A stretch of DNA of 64,000 nt. Source: Leucobacter tardus. GTDB taxonomy: Bacteria; Actinomycetota; Actinomycetes; Actinomycetales; Microbacteriaceae. The stretch lies in the NCBI RefSeq assembly GCF_017583045.1, contig NZ_JAGFBF010000004.1:124001-188000 (forward strand), read 5' to 3'. The notes under the pieces were generated by a model, which worked only from the letters and a program-made list of their open reading frames with translations, was not told the DNA's origin and ran no database searches. How positions within the stretch are numbered: position 1 is the stretch's first letter; each line of letters opens with the position of its first letter. Positions 50,801 to 57,837 of the stretch are shown in pieces. A program made the translations under genes and the position numbers.

Positions 50801-51298
50801 TGGGTGGAGCGACGCGCCACCACCGCCATCGGTACCGCGCTGCCGCTCGGGGGTCTCGAGCCCGAATCGGACGAGGTGCACCGGACGGAGTTCGACGGGG
50901 CAGCTGAGCTCGCGCCGCTCATCGCCCATTTCGAGCGGTCGCGTTGGGCGAACCTGCAACCCATCGCCGTCGAGCAAGAGATCACGCTGCCCTTCGCCGG
51001 CAGGCAGCTGGTCTGCAAGCTCGACGCCGTCTACCGGGTCGGCTCGGGCGAGGAGTCGCGCATCGAGATCGTCGACTGGAAGTCGGGCCGCCCGCCGAAG
51101 TCGGACGCCGAGCGTACGAACCGCCTGTACCAGCTCGAACTGTACCGGCACGCGTACGCTCGTTGGGCCGATCTGTCGCCCGATCGTATCGACGTGTCCC
51201 TCTACTACGTGGCGGAGGACATCGAGATCCGCGGCACGCATCACCTCGACTTCGCCGCGCTCGAACAGCTGTGGTTCGGTGCCGCCGAGAGCTTGTGA
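47891..51298 (+). CDS. adnB: AdnB-like helicase-nuclease subunit
   Basis: The 1135-residue partner has a full UvrD-type motor: Walker A GAGSGKTETMANR with Lys56, LGLTFTRKAAGEL, motif II LLDEVQDTSVGQ, GDPHQSIYGWRGA, TVHGSKGLEWDLV and the late AITRSADALLL. The C-terminal PD-(D/E)XK nuclease has IEIVDWKSGRPP and YQLELYRHAYA near residue 1050. The N-terminus ALLPTDEQRAVIE with the adjacent motor matches mycobacterial AdnB closely. ATG 47891 is in an ATGA overlap with adnA; a longer open frame upstream only reads through the end of adnA. Confidence 0.9.
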   Translation: MSVEGHTEAAFSAVDIAKLMADDPAAALLPTDEQRAVIEHGLNGSTLVVAGAGSGKTETMANRVVWLIANGLADPGAILGLTFTRKAAGELGERIVRRLTRFLDRVTDAADGGALSELQRAQADHLASALEDGLVQPEVSTYNAFASSVVQEFGVAAGVAASATVVDAAGAWRLARETVLASEAPGLIDSDIPLPTIIRRVIDLDHAVSDHLTSLDRVDAVVAEFARIIELPYSETQATGRGGKPYKAVADAVEAHRETPLISRLAREFAAAKERNGVVEFSDQVRLAMRTLEYSRDARTTVRRRHRVVLLDEVQDTSVGQTRLLASLFSGSSVMAVGDPHQSIYGWRGASSDNLRRFHASFAPTSERSGSTLTLSTSWRNPAGILAAANVIAAPLIADAAVPVEQLRAAPHTGDGVVDWKYPETVTEEFSAVAEWVATGRARRLRDTGRLPTAAVLFRNRRHMPAVAAALGERGVPSRIIGVGGLLGTPEVTDVVSTLRCLWYAEAGSELIRLLAGPRFRIGVADLDGLRRCATWFSERDASHQRLTEADLAERPVLSDADQRVTLLDALDEIADMRDLDHRSLAAISAVGRERLCEAGRMLRRLRRSVGAGIPELIRAVEHELRLDIELDAHERSGHDGSAVARANLDAFTDLVQRFLTVDQHGTLASVLAWLERATEDDEPAEHVPEPEPGTVDLITVHGSKGLEWDLVALPRMVTGEFPGPSREGRGWLRPGQLPDELRGDASGRPELRWRIAETQQDLHRAINGYTEGRGEDAEYVPGYLDALAERHAAEERRLAYVAITRSADALLLSGSFWAGQQKPRIPSTFLRELDAAGIISGVPEASRCEADPSDRPERTLSWPQDPLGRRAAAVQHAAESVCAELASDTADGVTAPSVDPTVELLIAEKRSSEDQGARGRRGEGAASGRITASGFHEFIDDPERADRQARRPLPVRPYRRTRVGNRFHEWVERRATTAIGTALPLGGLEPESDEVHRTEFDGAAELAPLIAHFERSRWANLQPIAVEQEITLPFAGRQLVCKLDAVYRVGSGEESRIEIVDWKSGRPPKSDAERTNRLYQLELYRHAYARWADLSPDRIDVSLYYVAEDIEIRGTHHLDFAALEQLWFGAAESL

Positions 51299-51320
51299 CC
51301 GAGTTTCTCGGGGCCGATGA

Positions 51321-52550
51321 TCACCGGTCTCGGTCGGGAGCGTCCTCCGGCTCGGATGCGTTGTCGTCGCTGCGGATGCGCACCGGTGCGACCTCGGGGG
51401 TCTCCTCGGGGTCGGCGAGCGGGTCGAACCCTGCGGTCTCCTGCACGTCCGGCACGTCGGCCTCGTCCGCTGCGGTGGTGTCGAGCGGTTCGATGAAGTC
51501 GGTGTCGGCGGCGAAGACGCGATCCTCATCCAACGCTTCATACTCTGCGGTGTCGGATCGACCGTCGTCGACGCGGGGAACATCGTCGAGCAACTGCGAC
51601 AGCTCCGCTTCGCCGATCGCCGCGGATCGGGTGCGGGGTTCCGGGATCGAGGTCAACCGGTCGACGAGGCGATCCAGCATCGCGACCGCATCGTCGATGA
51701 TGGTCTGGTCGCGCGTGTCGAGGCCGTGCATGAGCCATCTGGCGATCTCGAGCTCGTGGTACAGCACCGCTCGAGTGCGCAGGTGACCGCGATGACCGGT
51801 GTCGCGCTGCTGCCCGTACCGGGCGACGACGCTGTCGAAGACCTCCGACCCCGATGCGAGCAGCCAGGCCAGGTCGCTCGCCGGGTCCCCGATGGAGAAC
51901 TCGCCCCATCCGAGTACCCCGGTCACTTCGTCTTCGGCGACGAGCAGACGGTCGAGAGTGAGGGAGCCGTGGATCGCGGTGGGCGCGAAGTCCCAGAGTT
52001 CCTGCTGACGAAGCAGCTGCTGCCAACGGTGCTGCACCGTCTGCGGGAGGAGCCTCGTCGCTCCCGCCCGCTCCACGAATCGGGCGGTCTCGAGGCGTAC
52101 GTCTTGGGCTGATCGAATCGTCAAACCGCCTTGGATCACGATGCTGTGCGGAAGTTCGTGAATGGCGCTCAACATGTCGGCGATCGGTTGGAGCAGGTAG
52201 GCCCCGGGGTCGAGGGAGTCATCAGCGATGTGCGCACCCGCGAGGAAGGTGGTCACCACCGCGCGGGTATCGCCGGAGCGTGTGACTCCGCGCGCCTCGG
52301 GGACGGCGAAGGGTAGCCGAGCGCGCGCGCCTGATGTCAGTGCGGCGAGACCGAGCAGTTCAGCGGACTGCTCGGTCTCGGCCGAGGGGGTGCGCGGGAT
52401 GCGGACGATGAGCTCCTCCGACTCCGCGGTCACGACCACGGAGGTGTACCCGCCCTCCGCTCCGCTCGTGTGCGTGCGAGCGCCGTGCACGATGAGGCCG
52501 GGGACCGCCGAGGTCGCGAGCGCGGCTAGAGTGAGAGGAGTACTGGCCAT
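51321..52550 (-). CDS. Phosphotransferase-fold protein with degenerate active site (probable pseudokinase)
   Basis: The 409-residue product matches the aminoglycoside/macrolide phosphotransferase (APH) fold over residues 1-310: the IVRIPR strand near 50, the AIHELPHS helix, and GDPASDLAWLL near 221. The catalytic signatures are altered. Where APH enzymes have HGDLHPGN, this protein has HGSLTLDR (Ser196 for the catalytic Asp, Arg201 for Asn), and the metal-binding Asp of IDWG is Gly214. Residues 310-409 are a Glu/Asp-rich tail. It should not be read as an antibiotic-resistance enzyme. It lies antisense between adnB and nudC. The ATG at 52550 has no Shine-Dalgarno but a -10-like element just upstream. 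Confidence 0.82.
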   Translation of the reverse strand: MASTPLTLAALATSAVPGLIVHGARTHTSGAEGGYTSVVVTAESEELIVRIPRTPSAETEQSAELLGLAALTSGARARLPFAVPEARGVTRSGDTRAVVTTFLAGAHIADDSLDPGAYLLQPIADMLSAIHELPHSIVIQGGLTIRSAQDVRLETARFVERAGATRLLPQTVQHRWQQLLRQQELWDFAPTAIHGSLTLDRLLVAEDEVTGVLGWGEFSIGDPASDLAWLLASGSEVFDSVVARYGQQRDTGHRGHLRTRAVLYHELEIARWLMHGLDTRDQTIIDDAVAMLDRLVDRLTSIPEPRTRSAAIGEAELSQLLDDVPRVDDGRSDTAEYEALDEDRVFAADTDFIEPLDTTAADEADVPDVQETAGFDPLADPEETPEVAPVRIRSDDNASEPEDAPDRDR

Positions 52551-52557
52551 GTCTATC

Positions 52558-52563
52558 AGCGTA
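52558..52563 (-). promoter_or_regulatory. -10 hexamer for leaderless phosphotransferase-fold gene
   Basis: On the minus strand TACGCT ends 7 nt before the ATG at 52550, within the 83-nt divergent gap with nudC. Confidence 0.4.
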
Positions 52564-52633
52564 AGCAGCGCTCGGCCGGCTCGGCGCGCGCCACGCGCAC
52601 CGACGCGCACACCGATCGCGGGGAAGGAATGCG

Positions 52634-53605
52634 ATGCCCGACTCTCGCCCGCCACTCGCCACTGGAGCGTTCGACCGCGATGCGGTGACGCGGAGCAGCG
52701 AGGCGGCGCTCGCCGAGGCGTGGTCGGACCCGGTCGCACGGGTGCTCGGCATGCGAGGCTCGCTGGTGCCGGTGGTGTCCAGTGGAGACGCCCTGGCGCT
52801 GCGAACCACATCGGGTGAGTTCTCGCTGCGGGACGATCGCGCGGTGCGATCGTACCTCGGCCGTATCGACGGGGCACCGATCTTCGCGGAAGAACTCGAT
52901 GCCGGCTCGACTGACGGATCGCACGAGGCGGGGGCGGTCGTCCCCGGTGCGAGCGCTGAAACGGATACGGGGCTCGCCGAGTCGCAATGGGCGCACCCCT
53001 TCGAATGCGCGGCACGGCTGGTGCCGGTCGAACGCGAGGTGCTCGCAGTCGCGGCTGCACTCGCGCGGTGGCATGAGTCGGCGGGGTTCTCACCTCGGGA
53101 CGGGGAACCGCTCACGCCGACGATGGGCGGGTGGGCCGGCGTCGATCCGCACGGGGGAGAGCACTTTCCGCGTACCGACCCCGCGGTGATCGTCTTGGTC
53201 GAACACGAGGGGCGCGTGCTCCTCGGTTCGAACGCTCTCTGGCAGACGAATCGCTTCTCGCTGCTGGCCGGATTCGTCGAGGCCGGCGAATCCGCTGAGC
53301 ACACGGTGGAGCGTGAAGTGTTCGAGGAGGCCGGTGTTCGCGTGGACCGTGTGACGTATGTCGCGTCGCAGCCGTGGCCCTTCCCGCGCTCGCTGATGCT
53401 CGGGTTCCACGCACGATTGGTGCCGGGGTCCGACCCGGACCAGCTCGAGCCGGATCGGTCGGAGATCTCGGAACTCCGCTGGTTCTCGCGTGACGAATTA
53501 CGCGATCCGGCACCTGAACTGCAACTCCCCGGCTCCCTGTCCATCGCCAGGTGGATGATCGACGACTGGATCGCGGAGGGCGATGGCGCTGATGAGCGGG
53601 CCTGA
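52634..53605 (+). CDS. nudC: NudC-type NAD(H) pyrophosphatase lacking the zinc cysteines
   Basis: NudC hydrolyses NADH/NAD and, in E. coli, removes NAD caps from RNA. The 323-residue product has the Nudix box GFVEAGESAEHTVEREVFEEAGV cut here to its pattern (Gly213 to Val235 with REVFEEAG) and the NudC-specific SQPWPFPRS at 245-253. The linker that normally holds a four-Cys zinc ribbon (between residues 147 and 178) has Ala150, Ser153, Val170 and His173 in the four Cys positions. FPRTDPAVIVLV follows normally. GGAAGGAA precedes the ATG. It overlaps uvrD2 by up to 23 nt. Confidence 0.92.
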   Translation: MPDSRPPLATGAFDRDAVTRSSEAALAEAWSDPVARVLGMRGSLVPVVSSGDALALRTTSGEFSLRDDRAVRSYLGRIDGAPIFAEELDAGSTDGSHEAGAVVPGASAETDTGLAESQWAHPFECAARLVPVEREVLAVAAALARWHESAGFSPRDGEPLTPTMGGWAGVDPHGGEHFPRTDPAVIVLVEHEGRVLLGSNALWQTNRFSLLAGFVEAGESAEHTVEREVFEEAGVRVDRVTYVASQPWPFPRSLMLGFHARLVPGSDPDQLEPDRSEISELRWFSRDELRDPAPELQLPGSLSIARWMIDDWIAEGDGADERA

Positions 53606-55295
53606 GGACCTGCTCGCCGCACTCGACCCCGATCAGCGGGCGATCGCCGAGTGCTTGCGGGGACCGGTGCGGGTGCTCGCCGGAGCTGGAACCGGCAAGA
53701 CCCGCACCATCACGCATCGCATCGCCTATGGGGTCCGCAGCGGTGTCTACGCTGCCGACCGGGTGCTCGCGGTGACGTTCACCCGAAAGGCAGCGGGGGA
53801 GCTGCAGGGCCGTTTGCGCGCGCTCGGCGCTGAGGGTGTCCGCGCGCACACGTTCCACGGGGCGGCTCTGGCGCAGCTCGGGTACTTCTGGCCGCAGTTC
53901 GTCGGGGGCCCCGCCCCCAAGGTGCTCTCCGGCAAGGTGGCCACGGTGTCGCAGGCGGTCGAGTCGCAGGGGTGGCGCTTCGGCGCCGAAGCGCTCCGGG
54001 ACATCGCCGCGGAGATCGAGTGGCGCAAGGTGTCCATGCTCAGCATCGACGCGTACGCGCGACGAGTCGATGATCGTGCGCTGCCCTCCGGGATGCGCGC
54101 CGAGCAGATGGTGGAGGCCCATCGCGCCTACGAGCGCTTGACCGACGAGCGCAGGCAGATCGATTTCGAGGACGTGCTCATTCTGCTCACGGGCATGCTG
54201 GAGACCGAACCGCGTGCGGCGCTGCAGGTGCGGGAGCGGTACGGGTTCTTCACGGTCGACGAGTATCAGGACGTGTCGCCGCTCCAGCACGCACTGCTGC
54301 GCGTGTGGCTGGGGGGTCGAGACGAGATCTGCGTCGTCGGCGATGCCAGTCAGACGATCTATTCCTTCGCCGGGGCGTCGAGTGAGCATCTGCTGCGCTT
54401 CGGTTCGGAGCATCCCGGCATGCGCGCCTTCACACTGGAGCGGAACTACCGATCGGCGCCGGCGATCGTGCGCGCGGCGAACCGTCTCATGCGAGATCGT
54501 CCGGGTGCGCTGACCCTGGAGCCGCTGCGCGAGGGGGGCAGCGATGTGGCTCCGCTGTCGTGGTTCGGCAGTGAGCACGATGAGGCCGAAGCGGTTGCGG
54601 CGTCGATCGCCGAGCGGATCCACGTCGGGGTCCCGGCGTCGGAGATCGCGGTGCTGTACCGCACGAACAGTCAGTCCGCGCTCGTCGAGGAGGCGCTGAC
54701 TCGCCGAGGGGTGAGTTTTCGAGTGCACGGGGGACAGCGGTTCTTCGACCGCGCGGATGTCCGCCAGGTCGTCATCATGATGCGAGGACAGGCGAAGGTC
54801 GCTGATCCGCGCCCCCTGTTTCAGATCGTCAGCGACATCCTGAGATCCGCCGGATGGACCGCGCACCCTCCGGAGACCGCCGCGGGTCGCGAGCGATGGG
54901 AGGCGATGAATGCGATCCTTGGGCTCGTCGACGAGATGCCGCCGGGGGCCGGGGTGCGCGAGTTCGCCGACGAACTGACCGCGCGGCAGAACGCGCAGCA
55001 TGAGCCGACGCTCGACGCGGTGACGTTGAGCGCGATTCACTCGTCGAAGGGGCTGGAGTGGTCTCTGGTGCACGTCATCGGGTTGGTGGAGGGCACGCTG
55101 CCGATCGCGTACGCGAGTGATGAGGCCGGTCTCGAAGAGGAGCGCCGCCTGACGTACGTCGCCCTGACGCGTGCCAAGGAGGAGTTGCGCATTTCGGGAA
55201 GCGGAGGGCGCGCCGGTCGCCGCGGCGGCCGTCCGCCGTCGCGGTTCGCGGCGGAGGCCGGCCTCGAACCGCGTCCGCTCGACGCTGTGACGTGA
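53583..55295 (+). CDS. uvrD2: UvrD2-like DNA helicase, short form without HRDC domain
   Basis: Superfamily 1A helicase. The 570-residue product has Walker A GAGTGKTRTITHR near residue 38, LAVTFTRKAAGEL, motif II TVDEYQDVSPLQ, GDASQTIYSFAGA, LERNYRSAP, SAIHSSKGLEWSLVHV and the final ALTRAKEELRISG. Mycobacterial UvrD2 (about 700 residues) continues with an HRDC domain and a four-Cys motif; this protein stops 30 residues after motif VI in a Gly/Arg-rich stretch. The ATG at 53583 overlaps nudC; an in-frame ATG at 53592 is an alternative. Confidence 0.88.
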   Translation: MALMSGPEDLLAALDPDQRAIAECLRGPVRVLAGAGTGKTRTITHRIAYGVRSGVYAADRVLAVTFTRKAAGELQGRLRALGAEGVRAHTFHGAALAQLGYFWPQFVGGPAPKVLSGKVATVSQAVESQGWRFGAEALRDIAAEIEWRKVSMLSIDAYARRVDDRALPSGMRAEQMVEAHRAYERLTDERRQIDFEDVLILLTGMLETEPRAALQVRERYGFFTVDEYQDVSPLQHALLRVWLGGRDEICVVGDASQTIYSFAGASSEHLLRFGSEHPGMRAFTLERNYRSAPAIVRAANRLMRDRPGALTLEPLREGGSDVAPLSWFGSEHDEAEAVAASIAERIHVGVPASEIAVLYRTNSQSALVEEALTRRGVSFRVHGGQRFFDRADVRQVVIMMRGQAKVADPRPLFQIVSDILRSAGWTAHPPETAAGRERWEAMNAILGLVDEMPPGAGVREFADELTARQNAQHEPTLDAVTLSAIHSSKGLEWSLVHVIGLVEGTLPIAYASDEAGLEEERRLTYVALTRAKEELRISGSGGRAGRRGGRPPSRFAAEAGLEPRPLDAVT

Positions 55296-55309
55296 GCGCA
55301 GCACCGCGC

Positions 55310-56152
55310 TCATCCCGACTTCGTGCTTGAGCCCGCCCCCCACGCGCACCCGCACGACCCGTGAGGGGCGACCGGTTCGCGCTGCGGGAGGCCGGCGAGA
55401 ACGCCGTGGAGCACCGGAAAGCGCAGTCGTGAGCGATGCACGTCCGTCGCCCCGGCTCGCCAACGACGTGCGATCGCGAGGGCGATGACCGCGGCTGCTT
55501 CGGAGACGGGACCGGTCTCCGCTGCGGGCGCCGCGCCGACGAGCTGAGCGGCGAGCGCGGGCAGCGCGGGGTCGCGATCGACGTCGGCCAACGAGACGCA
55601 GTCGAGGCACGGACCCTGTGAGGTCTCGACGAGCGGTCCGACGACGAGGCTGTGGTCGGTGAACCGAATACGCAGCCGACTCGACGCGGGCGCGGAGAGC
55701 CGCGCGACGCTCTCGAGCGGCTCGATGAAACGTTCCACGACGAGCGTGAGGTCGGGGGCACGGCCCCTCGGGTCGCCGGGCGTGAGGATCTCGCACCCCG
55801 TCAGCGCGAGCATGTTCCGCAGCTCGCGCGGGGATCTTCCGCGGTGCTCGATCGCGAGAGCGAGCGGACGATCCTCCCGGGTTCCTCCGGGATCATCGCG
55901 AATCTCGATGAGAGCCGGGCTCAGCGTGTCGAGCGTCTCGTCGAGGTCGTTCGCGCTCACCCCGAGCGCGAATGCGGTGGAGGCGAGGTCGGTCCGTCGC
56001 ACGCCAGTGCGCAGAGCGGACACGAGTCGCTGCACACCGGCGGACGGACGTTCGACCCGTGCGATCGCTCGATCGAATCCGAGGCGGAGCGTATGGATGT
56101 CCTCCCAGCAGAGCGGGAGCTCGGGACGGATCTTCAGGCGTGCGGTCGTCAT
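55310..56152 (-). CDS. TOMM cyclodehydratase/ocin-ThiF-like conserved protein
   Basis: A 280-residue protein I cannot assign a reaction to. Its middle, RFTDHSLVVGPLVETSQGPC followed by DCVSLADVDRDPALPALAAQL (about residues 163-207), is the pattern of the leader-peptide-binding/ThiF-like half of azole-forming (TOMM) cyclodehydratases, where PCLxCxxLxxxDRDPxWP is typical. The C-terminus has HGSCGCAW, recalling the terminal CGC of relatives. No Rossmann GxGxxG, YcaO partner or precursor peptide is nearby. Mycobacterium Rv3196 occupies the equivalent place between uvrD2 and the metalloprotease gene, suggesting a conserved housekeeping relative. ATG at 56152. Confidence 0.6.
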   Translation of the reverse strand: MTTARLKIRPELPLCWEDIHTLRLGFDRAIARVERPSAGVQRLVSALRTGVRRTDLASTAFALGVSANDLDETLDTLSPALIEIRDDPGGTREDRPLALAIEHRGRSPRELRNMLALTGCEILTPGDPRGRAPDLTLVVERFIEPLESVARLSAPASSRLRIRFTDHSLVVGPLVETSQGPCLDCVSLADVDRDPALPALAAQLVGAAPAAETGPVSEAAAVIALAIARRWRAGATDVHRSRLRFPVLHGVLAGLPQREPVAPHGSCGCAWGAGSSTKSG

Positions 56153-56247
56153 GGATCCAGTGTGCGTACCCGTTGTCGTTCTCGACCGTCTATCCCCAAC
56201 GAGGTAAGGCGATCGGCATTCAGGTGCGCATGTGGACGATCAGGCCA

Positions 56248-57687
56248 TCAACTGACCTTCGGACCTGGCCCATCACTCGCATCGTCGGGACCGTCGCCAG
56301 GGCCGTCGCGGCCGTCAGCAGGCTCACCGTCCAGCAGTTTCGCGAGCTCGCGATCGAAGTCGTCGGCCTCAGCGGTGTCCGCGGACTCTCCGGCAAGACC
56401 CAGCCGCTCGAGCAGTCGAGCAGGATGAGAGATCTCCTCGGCACTCGGGAGGAGGTCCGGGTGGGCCCAGAGACCGTCCCGCGTCTCGCGTCCACCGACC
56501 TCACCGACGAGACGCCACAGCGCCGCGCCTTCTCGCATGCGTCGAGGCCGCAGCTCGAGACCGATGAGTGTGGAGAACGCCTGCTCGGCCGGGCCACCGG
56601 TCGCTCGTCGTCGTCGTACCATCTCCGCGATTCCCTCCGCCCCCGGAAGGCGCGATACCGCATCGGCCGTGACGACATCGACCCAACCCTCGACCAAAGC
56701 GAGCATGGTCTCGATGCGTTCGTGCGCAGCCTCCTGCGCGGGGGATTTGGGCGGAATCAGCGCGCCGTTCGAGAGCAACTCCTGGATGTCCTCGGGTCGT
56801 TGCGGATCCAGATCCCGAGCCATCTCCTCGATGCGGTCGGTCTCGATGTGGATGCCTCGTGCGAACTCGGCGATCGCGCTCGTGAGGTGCAGTCTGAGCC
56901 ACTTCGTGTGACGGAAGAGCCGGGCGTGCGCCAGTTCGCGCACCGCGAGGTACAGCGTGACCGCATCCAGATCCTGATCCAACCCCGCGGCGAACGTCTC
57001 CACGCTGGAAGGGAGCAGCGCTCCACCCTCGTGACCGGGGCCCGACAGCAGCGGAACGCCCACGTCGCCGCCGGAGAGCACTTCGCCGGAGAGCTTGCCG
57101 ATGATCGTGCCGAGCTGCACCGCGAACAGCGTTCCCCCGACGTTCTTCAGCATCGGGCCGGCATTCTGCAGTGCACCGCTGAGCTCTTCGGGCATCTGCT
57201 GCGTCAGCGCATCCATGAGTGCGGTGGTGATCGAATCGGCGACCGGCTGAGCGAATCCCACCCAGGTGTCCACCGACTGCTGCACCCAGTCGATGCGCGA
57301 GAGCGTGCGCGGGGCGTCAGGGGTGGTTCCGACATCGGTGACCTCGTCCAGCCACAGCGCCGCGACGGGGAATGCGCGGTCCGCGACCGCACGATCTCCG
57401 CGAGGCGCGTCGGCCCCTTCGCTGTTCGCCACATCGATCGCGGTCTTGCGGGTGATCGACCAGTCGATGCCATCGCCCTGCTGCTGCATCGCTCCCTGGA
57501 GGGTGGCGAACAGCCGCTGCAGCGCGGCCGGGTCGCCCGGAAGCCCCGCGGCCGCCGCGACCTGCGCCGGATCGAATCCTTCGGGAGTCGCCGAGGGATC
57601 CCCGGAGAGCATGTCTCTGAGGATGCGCTGCAGCTCTTCGAAGTCGCGGTTGTCGTTGGAATCCTGGGAGTCGTCGTGCTCGTTCAT
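56248..57687 (-). CDS. Zinc-dependent metalloprotease family protein (DUF2342 type)
   Basis: The 479-residue product matches an actinobacterial family annotated as putative hydrolase or metalloprotease (Mycobacterium Rv3195). It begins acidic (residues 1-25), has a Gly/Pro/Ala-rich section with PAQVAAAAGLPGDPAAL, WLDEVTDVG, and the family motif LAVRELAHARLFRHTKWL, which replaces a plain HExxH. GLELRPRRMREGAALWRLV is near residue 400. The ATG at 57687 is preferred; an in-frame GTG at 57717 would add ten residues. It diverges from ylbL. Peptidase activity has not been established for the family as far as I know. Confidence 0.8.
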   Translation of the reverse strand: MNEHDDSQDSNDNRDFEELQRILRDMLSGDPSATPEGFDPAQVAAAAGLPGDPAALQRLFATLQGAMQQQGDGIDWSITRKTAIDVANSEGADAPRGDRAVADRAFPVAALWLDEVTDVGTTPDAPRTLSRIDWVQQSVDTWVGFAQPVADSITTALMDALTQQMPEELSGALQNAGPMLKNVGGTLFAVQLGTIIGKLSGEVLSGGDVGVPLLSGPGHEGGALLPSSVETFAAGLDQDLDAVTLYLAVRELAHARLFRHTKWLRLHLTSAIAEFARGIHIETDRIEEMARDLDPQRPEDIQELLSNGALIPPKSPAQEAAHERIETMLALVEGWVDVVTADAVSRLPGAEGIAEMVRRRRATGGPAEQAFSTLIGLELRPRRMREGAALWRLVGEVGGRETRDGLWAHPDLLPSAEEISHPARLLERLGLAGESADTAEADDFDRELAKLLDGEPADGRDGPGDGPDDASDGPGPKVS

Positions 57688-57752
57688 CGGTGTGCTCGCC
57701 TCACTCTCGCCGGTCACATCAACGCTACGGCACTGGCTTCAGTTTCTCCTGC

Positions 57753-57758
57753 TAGATT
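57753..57758 (+). promoter_or_regulatory. Possible ylbL -10 hexamer
   Basis: TAGATT in the divergent gap between the metalloprotease gene and ylbL, about 80 nt before ylbL; no good -35 seen. Confidence 0.3.
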
Positions 57759-57837
57759 GGCCGCTTCCGGCGGGAGAGCGTTGCGCTCAGTGCGAACAGA
57801 GGCGCATCTGCGAGGCCGGAGGAGAAGGGACAGTCGC

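Noticed and set aside
51321-52550. Antibiotic-resistance phosphotransferase
   Set aside because: Catalytic Asp, Asn and metal Asp are all replaced, so kinase activity is not expected.
55310-56152. A complete RiPP (azole peptide) biosynthetic cluster
   Set aside because: No YcaO enzyme, precursor peptide, dehydrogenase or transporter is present around the TOMM-like gene.
55972-57837. Upstream extension of the ylbL frame by more than 600 codons
   Set aside because: It overlaps the metalloprotease gene antisense. The YlbL membrane helix begins right after ATG 57838, which has a good ribosome-binding site.
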